DNA of 64,000 nt. Origin: Pseudanabaena sp. M085S1SP2A07QC (GTDB taxonomy: Bacteria; Cyanobacteriota; Cyanobacteriia; Pseudanabaenales; Pseudanabaenaceae). The translations under genes and the position numbers were made by a program. The stretch's first letter is position 1; every line of letters begins with the position of its first letter. Below are positions 52,974 through 61,920 of the stretch, piece after piece. The notes under the pieces were generated by a model. It was not told the DNA's origin. It saw only the letters and a program-made list of their open reading frames with translations, and made no database searches. The DNA lies in assembly GCA_020404895.1 (NCBI GenBank), contig JADBWK010000057.1:62001-126000 (forward strand), read 5' to 3'.

Positions 52974-54233
52974 ATGATTAAAGATCAAAAACAGCGTGCT
53001 AGAGAAGTCTTGAGAAGTCTAGTATCCAGTAAAGATGGATGTATGTACGTTTTTCATGATCAGATTCGCTGGGCATTCTATGTCGAAAAAGGGAAACTGG
53101 TATATGCATCGCATTCATTAGAAAGCTTTGAAAGAGTAGAACGGCATTTACGCGGGCTAAGTCGAGAAGTACCTACATTGAATGACAAATTGCGATCGCA
53201 GCTCCGCTTGATGTTCGATGACTTATCGTCGGAAACTGCCAAGTACAAAGTTACAAGCGAAACCCTATGCACTGAATATTCTGCCATCCGATGGCTAGTT
53301 GATGAAAAGTATATGACTAAACCAGTTGCGGGCAAACTAATCGCTCGGATTATACAAGAGGTAATTGAGACTTTTTTATGTCTGCCTAACGGCGACTTGA
53401 GTCACACTTTTTATGAGCACTTATTAAATGGCACATACTGTAGTTTGCCAATTGACAGAACTTTAGAAGTTGTCGAACAAAGATTACAAGTTTGGTATAG
53501 CCTTGGGCCAACAATTTCTTCACCCTATCAGTGTCCCTATTTAGTTAATCCAACTGTGGCGGCAAAGCGCATGTCCGCAGAGACTGTCCAGCGGCTTGGT
53601 CGGATTCTCAGAGGTTTTAATTTTTGTCAGCTAGGTGCATTACTAAGCAAAGATGCTTTGGCTATTGCCAAGCAGCTTAGTCCTCTAATTATTGAAGGAT
53701 CGATCTATTTAAAAGAACCTTTGGCTCCTTTTAATCAGTTGCCACGGACTTATGATCCTGCTCTTGCAGAGGGAAGCAAAAAAAACGAACAACGTTCGGA
53801 GGCAGATACTAAAGAGAAAGAAGAAGGTGATGACGACATTTCACAAATTACTTCTCAGCAACCAGTCAAAACATGGAAGATTGTTTGTATTGATGATAGT
53901 GAGTCGATGCTTAGTATCATCAGCAGCTATTTAGGAAATCAGGATTTTCAAGTTACGCTCATTCAAGACTCGATGAAAGCCTTGATGAAAATCACTTCTA
54001 TCCGTCCCGATTTAATCTTGCTAGATATTGGAATGCCAAATGTTGATGGTTACCAACTTTGTTCTCTAATCCGTAAATCTTCAATTTTAAAAGATATTCC
54101 GATTGTAATGGTAACAGGCAATAAAGGATTAATTGATCGAGCCCGCGCAAGACTTGCTGGGGCTACAGATTATTTGGCTAAACCCTTTGTCCAAGCTGAT
54201 TTACTGAGAATGATTATGCGACATCTCATGTGA
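52974..54233 (+). CDS. PatA-type response regulator (PixG/PilG-like)
   Basis: 419 aa. The N-terminal 270 residues match the PatA/DUF4388 (PATAN) domain type (CMYVFHDQIRWAFYVEKGKLVYASHSLESFERVERHLR), followed by an acidic linker and a receiver domain (about 300-419) with CIDDSESM, phospho-Asp in LILLDIGMPNVDG, and Lys in LAKPF. Regulators of this kind start Pix/Tax/Pil chemosensory operons and transmit the signal to pilus motors. The downstream genes confirm the operon. Confidence 0.88.
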   Translation: MIKDQKQRAREVLRSLVSSKDGCMYVFHDQIRWAFYVEKGKLVYASHSLESFERVERHLRGLSREVPTLNDKLRSQLRLMFDDLSSETAKYKVTSETLCTEYSAIRWLVDEKYMTKPVAGKLIARIIQEVIETFLCLPNGDLSHTFYEHLLNGTYCSLPIDRTLEVVEQRLQVWYSLGPTISSPYQCPYLVNPTVAAKRMSAETVQRLGRILRGFNFCQLGALLSKDALAIAKQLSPLIIEGSIYLKEPLAPFNQLPRTYDPALAEGSKKNEQRSEADTKEKEEGDDDISQITSQQPVKTWKIVCIDDSESMLSIISSYLGNQDFQVTLIQDSMKALMKITSIRPDLILLDIGMPNVDGYQLCSLIRKSSILKDIPIVMVTGNKGLIDRARARLAGATDYLAKPFVQADLLRMIMRHLM

Positions 54234-54453
54234 GTGGTTGCTTTACAAACTTTCAGGAGGTCATTGATTTTTTAGCTTCACCAGAACTAACCTGAACAAA
54301 TCTCGAAATACATTACTTTTATATGGTATCTTTGTGTTTTGTTGAGAATTGCTAGTGTGATCAAAATAGGATTGATGCAAAAAGTAAAATCTTATCTGCA
54401 AAAGCCTTTTAATCAATAATGAATCAAGAAAAAGAATTTAGTGAGAATGCATT

Positions 54454-54813
54454 ATGACGACAGTACTTGTAGTTGAAGATACTGCTTCTGAGCAGGATTT
54501 AATTGTTAGCTATTTAGAGGAAAGTGGTTACAAAGTAATCAGTGCAACTAATGGACAAGAAGCTCTCAAAAAGATTGAAGGTAGAAAACCTGATGTTGTA
54601 ATTACAGATTTGGTAATGCCAGGAATGAGCGGATTAGAGCTATGCCGCAGTTTGAAAAAAAATAGCGAGACAAAAGATGTGCCAATTGTGGCTTGTACTT
54701 CTAAAAATCAAGAACTTGATAAGTTATGGGGTATGAAACAAGGAATTGATGTCTATGTTACTAAACCATTCTCCCGTGAAGATATCTTACGGGCAGTCCG
54801 TTCTGTAGCCTAG
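54454..54813 (+). CDS. CheY-like response regulator (PilH/PixH-like), first of a tandem pair
   Basis: This 119-aa receiver-only protein has LVVEDTASE acidic residues, phospho-Asp in VVITDLVMPGMSG, Thr/Ser in ACTSKN and Lys in VTKPF. It is about 75% similar by eye to the next gene, so they are recent duplicates. It probably competes with or drains phosphate from the PatA-type regulator. Confidence 0.9.
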   Translation: MTTVLVVEDTASEQDLIVSYLEESGYKVISATNGQEALKKIEGRKPDVVITDLVMPGMSGLELCRSLKKNSETKDVPIVACTSKNQELDKLWGMKQGIDVYVTKPFSREDILRAVRSVA

Positions 54814-54880
54814 ATCGCTAAGTGCTGATTGTCATGATCAATCAGTTTCCATATAATTTAAGTTTCAAGGAGGTAAGAGA

Positions 54881-55246
54881 TTGATTACAGTATTGGTAGT
54901 GGAAGATACGTCTTCAGAACGTGAATTGATTTGTGAGTATTTACGTCAAGGAGGATATTCGGTCGTAAGTGCTTGTGATGGCAAGGAAGGGTTGGAAAAG
55001 CTTGAGTCGCTTAAGCCAAATATTGTCATTACCGATCTGGTAATGCCTGGAATGAGTGGATTGGAGTTGTGTCGGGCGGTCAAAAAAAATGCCGCTGGTA
55101 AAGTACCTGTAATTGCTTGTACTTCTAAAAACCAAGAACTCGATCGCCTATGGGGGATGAAACAGGGGGTTGATGTCTATCTTACTAAGCCATTTACAAA
55201 GGAGGAGATTTTGCATGCAGTGCGATCGCTGGCGGTAGGAGGATGA
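54881..55246 (+). CDS. CheY-like response regulator, second of a tandem pair
   Basis: 121 aa from TTG 54881, which has a strong Shine-Dalgarno (AAGGAGG at 54868-54874). Receiver residues are intact (LVVEDTSSE, VITDLVMPGMSG, ACTSKN, LTKPF). Shared blocks VITDLVMPGMSGLELCR and CTSKNQELD..LWGMKQG..DVY with the preceding gene show a tandem duplication. Its stop is 1 bp before the CheW start. Confidence 0.9.
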   Translation: MITVLVVEDTSSERELICEYLRQGGYSVVSACDGKEGLEKLESLKPNIVITDLVMPGMSGLELCRAVKKNAAGKVPVIACTSKNQELDRLWGMKQGVDVYLTKPFTKEEILHAVRSLAVGG

Positions 55247-55247
55247 A

Positions 55248-55760
55248 ATGGTGGATTTGATGATCGAGTTACGGGAGGAACAGTCTCAGGCGATCGCAGG
55301 TTTGCCCTATTTAAGCTTGCAGCTAAGTCCCGATGTAAAAGTCGCTGTGCAATTAAAATTTGTACGTGAGACTCTAGTTCTAACTACTAATCGCTTTACG
55401 CAAATGCCCAATGTTCATCCTTGTCTAATGGGGTTGGTTGAACATCGCAGTAACGTTTTTTGGGTGCTGGACTTACCTCAACTATTAGGTTTTACCCCAA
55501 TTGATTCGACTGCGATCGAGATACATATCGCAGTTTTGCAAATTGGGGGCAAATTTATTGGTTTGGGTGTTTATCGAGTGGGGAGGGTGGTGCGATTTAC
55601 TGAGCCTGAGATCGTATCACCACGAGAATCACCTAATGTTAGGACTCCAATTGAGCTTCTGCCTTTTCTGCGCGGTTGGGTCATTCAGTCAGAAGCGGTT
55701 AACGACAATCTGTACGTGTTAGATGCCGAAGCGATCGCCAATTATAACTTCAGCGTATAG
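55248..55760 (+). CDS. CheW-like adaptor (PixI/PilI-like)
   Basis: 170 aa with a CheW fold: VKVAVQLKFVRETLVLTTNRFTQMPNVHPCLMGLVEHRSNVFWVLDLPQLLGF, then GLGVYRVGRVVRF. It bridges the MCP receptor and CheA. GGAGG precedes the ATG. Followed by a pyrimidine tract and the MCP gene. Confidence 0.87.
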   Translation: MVDLMIELREEQSQAIAGLPYLSLQLSPDVKVAVQLKFVRETLVLTTNRFTQMPNVHPCLMGLVEHRSNVFWVLDLPQLLGFTPIDSTAIEIHIAVLQIGGKFIGLGVYRVGRVVRFTEPEIVSPRESPNVRTPIELLPFLRGWVIQSEAVNDNLYVLDAEAIANYNFSV

Positions 55761-55767
55761 ATTTCAC

Positions 55768-55797
55768 TTTTCCCTTTTTCCTTTTTCCTTTTTCCTT
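55768..55797. repeat. Pyrimidine tandem repeat between cheW and mcp
   Basis: Four units of TTTTTCC-type heptamer (TTTTCCC TTTTTCC TTTTTCC TTTTTCC). It sits just upstream of the MCP gene and could slip. Confidence 0.8.
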
Positions 55798-55817
55798 AAA
55801 AAATGGAGTTTTAAACA

Positions 55818-58139
55818 ATGGTACTTGATTCACGTTCTCGCGTTGATAGCTCTGAGGCAATCAATAGCAATGGTGCGACATCGTCTAATAATGCCTCTAA
55901 CAATGGCAGTGATGCAACTGTAGCTACGGTCACACCCATATCTATACCTACTGCTCCATCGGCAAAGAAGAATCTGATCGGCAACTGGTGGCAAGCTTTA
56001 GGTTTGCAGACAAAGGCGACAATTGTAGCTATCGCTGCAATTACAATTCCTCTGGTAGCAGTCGGTGGATTTTCTTATTACTATGTTGCACAAGACATCA
56101 CAAGAACGACAAAGCAAAATGAAGCAATTCTGGCAAAAAACATGGGATATCGGGTTGCTTATTTCATGAGAGAGCGCTATGGAGACATTCAAATACTTGC
56201 TAAACTGGCTTTTCTCAGCAACCCAAAAGTCCAAGCAGTTACCACACCCCAAGAACGGCAATCAGCACTCGATGATTACGTTAAAACCTATGTTGTTTAT
56301 GACAGTATTGCAGCCTTTGACTTAAATGGTGATGTGATCGCTCAATCTCAAGGTGAATTGTTAAACAACCACAAAGATCGAGTTTATTTTCAAGAGGTGA
56401 TTAAGACGGGTGCTCCTGTTATCAGTCAACCACAAACATCCAAATCTTCTGGCAAGGTCGTAATTCACATCGCAGCTCCAATCAAAGATGTGACAACAGG
56501 TAAGATCACTGGGGTTGTGCGTTCGCGTATGCCCGTGGAGTCTCTGGAAAAACTTATTAGTGATTTCGGAGTTGGCGGACTGCAATATCACTTGGTTGAA
56601 TCTGATGGTAAATTCTTTGTAGCAGCAGAAAAAGAACAAGTTGGACGCGATCTAAAAACTGACTTCCCAGGAATAGCTTCTCTAATTGCCAATCGTGAAG
56701 CTGGTGCGGGAGAGTCCATTGACTTGGTTTCTAATAGATTTCAAATTGTGGGGTATGCACCTTTGCCTAAAGTGGAGGGAATGCCAGAACTGAGGTGGGA
56801 TGCTTTAAATGGGATTGATGAGGAGATCGCATTTAAGCCCTTGCGGCAATTACTACTGATCCTCGTCGCAGCAACTGGGTCTGTGATTATTTTAGCTGCG
56901 GTATTAGCGCTCTTGCTTTCCCAACGAGCCACTCGTCCAATTATCGACGCAACGGCTGCGGTGGTCGAATTAGGTAAAGGCAATCTTGATACTCGCCTTG
57001 CTGTAAAGGGGCAAGATGAAATGGCGCAACTGGGCGGCAACATCAACTTGATGGCAGGACAGTTGCAGGAGTTTATTGCTCTCCAAGAGGAGCAAACTCG
57101 CCAATCTGCTGAATTAGCAGAAAAAGAACGTCTGCGGAGTGAATCAATTCAGAATGAGTTAATTACATTACTATCTGACGTTGAAGGTGCGGCGAGTGGA
57201 GACTTGACCGTTCGCGCTCAAATCTCGGCTGGTGAAATTGGCATCGTTGCCGACTTTTTTAATGCGATCGTGGAAAGCTTGCGGGACGTTGTATCGCAAG
57301 TAAAAATTGCCACTTTGCAGGTAAACAACTCAGTAAATACCAACAATGCATCGATTCGCACCTTAGCAAGCGACGCAACCTTACAAGCAGAACAACTTGA
57401 TGATGCTCTGCAATCTGTAGAACAAATGACTGACTCGATTCAACAGGTGGCAAGTAATGCTAAAGAAGCGGCGGATGCCTCAAACTTGGCGGCGACCACA
57501 GCAGAAACTGGTAGCATTGCGATCGAGCAGTCAGCAACAAGTATCCTGCAACTACGTCAAACCGTTGCCGAAACTACCAAAAAGGTAAAGCGTCTCGGTG
57601 AAGCATCGCAACAGATTTCTAAGGTTGTCGTACTGATTGACCAAATTGCGCTGAAAACCAATATGTTGGCGGTAAACGCCAGTATTGAGGCAGCGCGTGC
57701 GGGTGAAGAAGGTCGAGGCTTTGCGGTAGTTGCGGAAGAAGTCGGCGCATTGGCTGCTCAGTCTGCGACAGCAACCAAAGAAATCGCACGGATTGTCGAA
57801 AGCATCCAACAAGAAACTAGTGAGGTAGTAGAATCGATGGAAGCTAGTACATTACAGGTGGTTGAAGGTACGAATAAGGTCGAAGATGCGCGAAAGAGTT
57901 TGAGTCAGATTGTTGATGTAGCTAGGAAAGTAAATGAACTCTTCCAAGGTATTTCAACAGCAACAACCTCGCAGGTGCAAACCTCACAATCAGTAAAACT
58001 GGTTATGGAAAATCTATCTACTCAGTCTCAAAAATCTTCAACTACTTCCCGTGAAGTATCAATTGCTCTCCAAGAAACGGCAGACGTTGCTAGTAAGCTA
58101 CAAGCTTCTGTGGAAACCTTTAGGGTTGATGCTGCATAA
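55818..58139 (+). CDS. Methyl-accepting chemotaxis protein (PilJ-like)
   Basis: 773 aa. Ser/Asn-rich cytoplasmic N-tail, TM1 (about 68-92), a periplasmic double-Cache-like sensor (about 93-345: [28 protein letters not shown]), TM2 (about 346-370), HAMP (to about 425), a coiled region and the signalling hairpin with [35 protein letters not shown]. It sits in the inner membrane and controls the CheA kinase below. Unlike PixJ it has no GAF photoreceptor, so light would have to be sensed elsewhere or a chemical ligand is used. Confidence 0.92.
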   Translation: MVLDSRSRVDSSEAINSNGATSSNNASNNGSDATVATVTPISIPTAPSAKKNLIGNWWQALGLQTKATIVAIAAITIPLVAVGGFSYYYVAQDITRTTKQNEAILAKNMGYRVAYFMRERYGDIQILAKLAFLSNPKVQAVTTPQERQSALDDYVKTYVVYDSIAAFDLNGDVIAQSQGELLNNHKDRVYFQEVIKTGAPVISQPQTSKSSGKVVIHIAAPIKDVTTGKITGVVRSRMPVESLEKLISDFGVGGLQYHLVESDGKFFVAAEKEQVGRDLKTDFPGIASLIANREAGAGESIDLVSNRFQIVGYAPLPKVEGMPELRWDALNGIDEEIAFKPLRQLLLILVAATGSVIILAAVLALLLSQRATRPIIDATAAVVELGKGNLDTRLAVKGQDEMAQLGGNINLMAGQLQEFIALQEEQTRQSAELAEKERLRSESIQNELITLLSDVEGAASGDLTVRAQISAGEIGIVADFFNAIVESLRDVVSQVKIATLQVNNSVNTNNASIRTLASDATLQAEQLDDALQSVEQMTDSIQQVASNAKEAADASNLAATTAETGSIAIEQSATSILQLRQTVAETTKKVKRLGEASQQISKVVVLIDQIALKTNMLAVNASIEAARAGEEGRGFAVVAEEVGALAAQSATATKEIARIVESIQQETSEVVESMEASTLQVVEGTNKVEDARKSLSQIVDVARKVNELFQGISTATTSQVQTSQSVKLVMENLSTQSQKSSTTSREVSIALQETADVASKLQASVETFRVDAA

Positions 58140-58203
58140 AGTTTTTGCACCCTGTGCGAAGCACAGGGTGCAAAAATAATTTTTAAAATTAGTAGAGGTC
58201 GAT

Positions 58204-61140
58204 ATGGCAACTAATACATTAAGCGATCGCGAATGGGAAGTTCGATTGCTATTTCTCGAAGAAGTTAAAGATTTTTTGGCGGATATAGAGACGGAAATCA
58301 TCGGCTTAAGCGATCGTGGGTTGCAGAAATCAGCTCTCGACAAGAGTTTGCGGGCGGCTCACTCGATGAAAGGTGGCGCGGGGATGATGGGCTTTATGGC
58401 TCTCAGTGAACTCGCTCACCAACTAGAAGACTTTTTTAAGATTTTACAAACTGGCAACAAAAAAACGACTCCTGAGATCGAAAGCCTATTCCTCAGTGCG
58501 ATCGACAACATGGGGAAAACAGCTAATATTCATAAGCAGCGAAAAACTCCTGATGATGATTGGTTGCGAGAGTTTGCTAATCCTCCCTTTAATCATTTGC
58601 GCACAATTTTAGGTGAGTTAACAGCACAAGATGAAGCGAGTCTGCTATCTGAAGAAGCAGGAGAGGATATGCGTGTCCTCATGTTCTCAACTGAAGTAGA
58701 TGCTTGTTTGGAGAGATTAACTATTGTCCTAGCCGATCAAAACTCTCAGGTACTAAGAGAAGAATTTGAACTCACCAGTCAAGAATTTGGCTGCTTGGGA
58801 GAAATGTTAGAGCTTCCTGCATTTAGTAATCTTTGTGCAGAAATTAGTGCTGCTCTGGAATCAAAAGAACATAATCTTCGCGAAGTGACAACGGCTGCGC
58901 TGGAAGCTTGGCGACGATCACAAGCCCTTGTTTTGGTTAGTCAATTTCAGGCTTTACCTGAACATTTTGAGGTACCCATCTTTTTGGAGCCAGTTGCAGG
59001 GACTATCAATTCTTCTAGCCAAATAGACTCTAATGTTCAAGTATTAGACAGTAGTTTTTGGCAAGAAGATCAAACAACTAATCTAGAAAAATCTGCAACA
59101 TCTCTAGAAGAAATTCAAGATTTAAGCCTTGACAACGATATATCTAATGATATTCCTATCGATGATACTGCTAAACCTGAACAAAATCTAGATGCTACGA
59201 TTCGTGTTCCTCTTCGCCAGCTTGAGACCCTTAGCGATCGCTTTGGTGAGTTAAATGCTGAGCGTAGCGGACTACGTATGCAACTAAAACGGATGCGCGA
59301 TCTAGTCCAACTCTTAAATACAAGAATGCATGGCTTAGAGCAATCTAATGCTCAATTAAGAGATGCATATGATCGCGTGGCAACTTCCTCTGAGCCATTT
59401 ATTCCTATTAATGCAGTAATGGCGACCGAAACCTCGACCAGTATTAAAGGCAATATTAAAGGCGATCGCTTTACCAATCAAGATCCAAGCAGCACAACAT
59501 TTCTCCCTTATGCAAGTCGATTTGATTTACTAGAAATGGATTCCTATAGTGAGTTGCATGTACTATCACGGGAAATCATGGATAGTGTGGTGCAGTTACA
59601 AGAAGTTTCTAGCGATTTGGAAACTGCTTTAACTGATACTGAGGGAACTGAGCGTGAGCTGGGACGGGCTTCTCGGCAAATGCAAACTGCGATCGAGCAA
59701 GCGAGAATGCGAATGCTCAGTGAAGTTTTAGGGCGATTCCCCCGTTTGCTACGAGATTTATCATTGACCCATGGCAAACAGGTTGAACTTATCGTGCGTG
59801 GGAGTTCGACTTTAGTTGAGCGATCAGTTTTAGAAGTTTTAGAAGATCCGCTTTTACATCTGATTCGCAATGCGTTTGATCATGGTATAGAAACACCTGA
59901 ATCCCGAATAGCTCAGGGTAAATCGCCAAAAGGCAAGATCGAAATTGCCGCAGGTTATCGTGGTAACCAAACAGTCATCACTTTCAGTGATGATGGCAAT
60001 GGTATTAATTTTACCAAGCTACGCGATCGCGCTTTGCAGATGGGATTAAGCGAGAGTGATCTTGATGGCTCTAGTGAGTCTGAACTACTAGAGTTAATTT
60101 TTGAAGCAGGATTTAGTACCGCCGATCGCGTGACAGAGCTTTCAGGTCGTGGCGTTGGTATGGATGTGGTGCGATCTAATTTGAATGTGATTGGTGGCAG
60201 CGTTCGTGTCGAAACAGAATTTGGACAAGGAACAACTTTTGTCTTGACAGTGCCAGTTTCTCTATCAATCGCGCGAGTGCTGCTATTTGAAAGTAATGGT
60301 TTGCAGATGGCAATTCTCACTAGTGCTGTTGAAGAAATACTCTTAATTAAAGATACTTCGATCTACACAGTTGCCAATCAAGAAGTGTTGGATTGGCAAG
60401 GATATTCAGTACCTTTATTAAAATTAGGCGATCGCCTCCACTTCTCGCGTCCGCAATTTCAAGTTGAAACAGAAAATCGCCCAATTGTTGACGAACCTTT
60501 AATGTTAGTTGTTACGCGCAATAACGTTCCTTTCGGACTACAAGTAGATCGTTATTGGGGCGAACAGGAAGTAACAATTCGGGGTTTGCAAAGCCCGATT
60601 CCGATGCCCGCTGGATTTATGGGTTGCGCAATTTTAGGAGGTGGTAAGCTTGTGCCACTAGTTGATATTGACAGCTTACTAACTTGGTCAATTGCCGATA
60701 TTGATGCACCTCCTAGCAAAACACTCACCTTGCCATCTGAGCGCGGCGATCGACGTGCTACCGTACTGATCGTTGATGATTCAATTAATGTGCGGAGATT
60801 CTTAGCGATGACCTTGGAGAAATCGGGCTATCGAGTGGAACAAGCAAAAGATGGACTAGAAGCAATGGAGAAGTTGCGGAAATTACAAACGTTACCGAAA
60901 AGCTCCAGAGTCAAAGCCGTGATCTGCGATATCGAAATGCCTCGACTAGACGGATTTGGCTTCTTAGTACAATCTCGTGGTGATGAGAATTGCAAAAATA
61001 TTCCTGTGATGATGCTTACATCTCGAAGCGGCTCAAAGCATCGAGATCTAGCAATGCGCCTGGGAGCTTCTGCATATTTTGCTAAGCCATTTAAAGATAA
61101 TGAACTCTTGCAAACGTTATCTCAGTTTGTCGCTAATTAA
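58204..61140 (+). CDS. Hybrid CheA kinase (PixL/PilL-like)
   Basis: 978 aa. Hpt domain with phospho-His H53 in RAAHSMKGGAG, a linker with a second Hpt-like region, a dimerisation segment (IRVPLRQLETLSDRFGELNAERS), HATPase (HLIRNAFDHGIETP, FSDDGNGINF, GRGVGMDVVRSN), CheW-like regulatory domain and a C-terminal receiver with phospho-Asp D909 (ICDIEMPRLDG). It autophosphorylates and feeds the operon's CheY proteins. The receiver may act as a phosphate sink. Confidence 0.93.
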   Translation: MATNTLSDREWEVRLLFLEEVKDFLADIETEIIGLSDRGLQKSALDKSLRAAHSMKGGAGMMGFMALSELAHQLEDFFKILQTGNKKTTPEIESLFLSAIDNMGKTANIHKQRKTPDDDWLREFANPPFNHLRTILGELTAQDEASLLSEEAGEDMRVLMFSTEVDACLERLTIVLADQNSQVLREEFELTSQEFGCLGEMLELPAFSNLCAEISAALESKEHNLREVTTAALEAWRRSQALVLVSQFQALPEHFEVPIFLEPVAGTINSSSQIDSNVQVLDSSFWQEDQTTNLEKSATSLEEIQDLSLDNDISNDIPIDDTAKPEQNLDATIRVPLRQLETLSDRFGELNAERSGLRMQLKRMRDLVQLLNTRMHGLEQSNAQLRDAYDRVATSSEPFIPINAVMATETSTSIKGNIKGDRFTNQDPSSTTFLPYASRFDLLEMDSYSELHVLSREIMDSVVQLQEVSSDLETALTDTEGTERELGRASRQMQTAIEQARMRMLSEVLGRFPRLLRDLSLTHGKQVELIVRGSSTLVERSVLEVLEDPLLHLIRNAFDHGIETPESRIAQGKSPKGKIEIAAGYRGNQTVITFSDDGNGINFTKLRDRALQMGLSESDLDGSSESELLELIFEAGFSTADRVTELSGRGVGMDVVRSNLNVIGGSVRVETEFGQGTTFVLTVPVSLSIARVLLFESNGLQMAILTSAVEEILLIKDTSIYTVANQEVLDWQGYSVPLLKLGDRLHFSRPQFQVETENRPIVDEPLMLVVTRNNVPFGLQVDRYWGEQEVTIRGLQSPIPMPAGFMGCAILGGGKLVPLVDIDSLLTWSIADIDAPPSKTLTLPSERGDRRATVLIVDDSINVRRFLAMTLEKSGYRVEQAKDGLEAMEKLRKLQTLPKSSRVKAVICDIEMPRLDGFGFLVQSRGDENCKNIPVMMLTSRSGSKHRDLAMRLGASAYFAKPFKDNELLQTLSQFVAN

Positions 61141-61158
61141 TTACGAATTACGAATTAT
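61139..61158. repeat. Short AATTACG tandem repeat
   Basis: AATTACGAATTACGAATTA lies between CheA and the second CheW; a common cyanobacterial spacer motif. Confidence 0.6.
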
Positions 61159-61164
61159 CAAATT

Positions 61165-61680
61165 ATGCCAGCCATTTCTTCTCTGCGATCGCAACGACTT
61201 TCAGAACTTCGTCATGATATCGAAAAGCAATATGTGACTTTTCGCTTACGTCTTGCTTGGTTTATTGTGCCAATTGAATCCATATATCGAGTAATCCCCC
61301 TTGAGAAACATATTCCTAGGATTACCCTTGCAGGAAAAAGTGTGCCGCTGATCGATCTTGGAAAAATATTATTTGGTCAAACTAAAGTACAAGTAAATAA
61401 TATTCCGCAACTAGTTGTTAATGGGGCGATCGTATCTTCAAAACCATCTTTGATCATTGTTTGCAATCAAAATAAAGATTTAATTGGCATACTCAGCAAT
61501 TCTCAACCTGCGCTGCAAAGAGTTGCGCAAGATCAAATTGTCCCGCTTCCTCCAACCTACAGTGAGCGATGGAAAGTTGACTTTATCAGCTCCATGACTC
61601 TTCCTTCTGAGGATCTTCCTTCTTTATTTGAGATCAACAGCGATCGCCTTATTTCGACAGCCTTAAAAAAGAACAAATAA
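61165..61680 (+). CDS. CheW-like protein, second of the operon
   Basis: 171 aa with a CheW-fold core: YVTFRLRLAWFIVPIESIYRVIPLEKHIPRITLAGKSVPLIDLGKILFG. It lies 24 bp after CheA. It may replace or modify the adaptor in receptor arrays. The tail (SERWKVDFISSMTLPSEDLPSLFEINSDRL) is family-specific. Confidence 0.8.
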   Translation: MPAISSLRSQRLSELRHDIEKQYVTFRLRLAWFIVPIESIYRVIPLEKHIPRITLAGKSVPLIDLGKILFGQTKVQVNNIPQLVVNGAIVSSKPSLIIVCNQNKDLIGILSNSQPALQRVAQDQIVPLPPTYSERWKVDFISSMTLPSEDLPSLFEINSDRLISTALKKNK

Positions 61681-61682
61681 TA

Positions 61683-61755
61683 CAAAAGCACAAAATAGCT
61701 ACGCCATTTTGTGCTTTTAAACCTTTTACATGGTTTGGTTTTTAATTTAAAGAAG
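61683..61755. repeat. Degraded composite hairpin element
   Basis: CAAAAGCACAAAATAGC..GCCATTTTGTGCTTTT, then AAACCTTTTACATGGTTTGG and AATTTAAAGAAGTGT. It matches the order of modules in 49404-49516 with decay. Confidence 0.65.
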
Positions 61756-61817
61756 TGTCTTTTTACTAAGAATTTTGGCTCTATTTTTTTAATTATGCCG
61801 AGGTACTTACAACCCAA

Positions 61818-61854
61818 AAAAATAGGAGTAGTGCATCGCACTACTCCTATTTTT
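61818..61854. terminator. Intrinsic terminator before purL
   Basis: A 17-bp perfect stem (AAAAATAGGAGTAGTGC) with an ATC loop and T-run. It lies between the chemotaxis operon and purL. Confidence 0.85.
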
Positions 61855-61920
61855 ATGTCAAAAATTAAGTTTGACTTGTAAGATCGATATTGACCGCTAA
61901 AGATTTGTCGCACGTTAACT

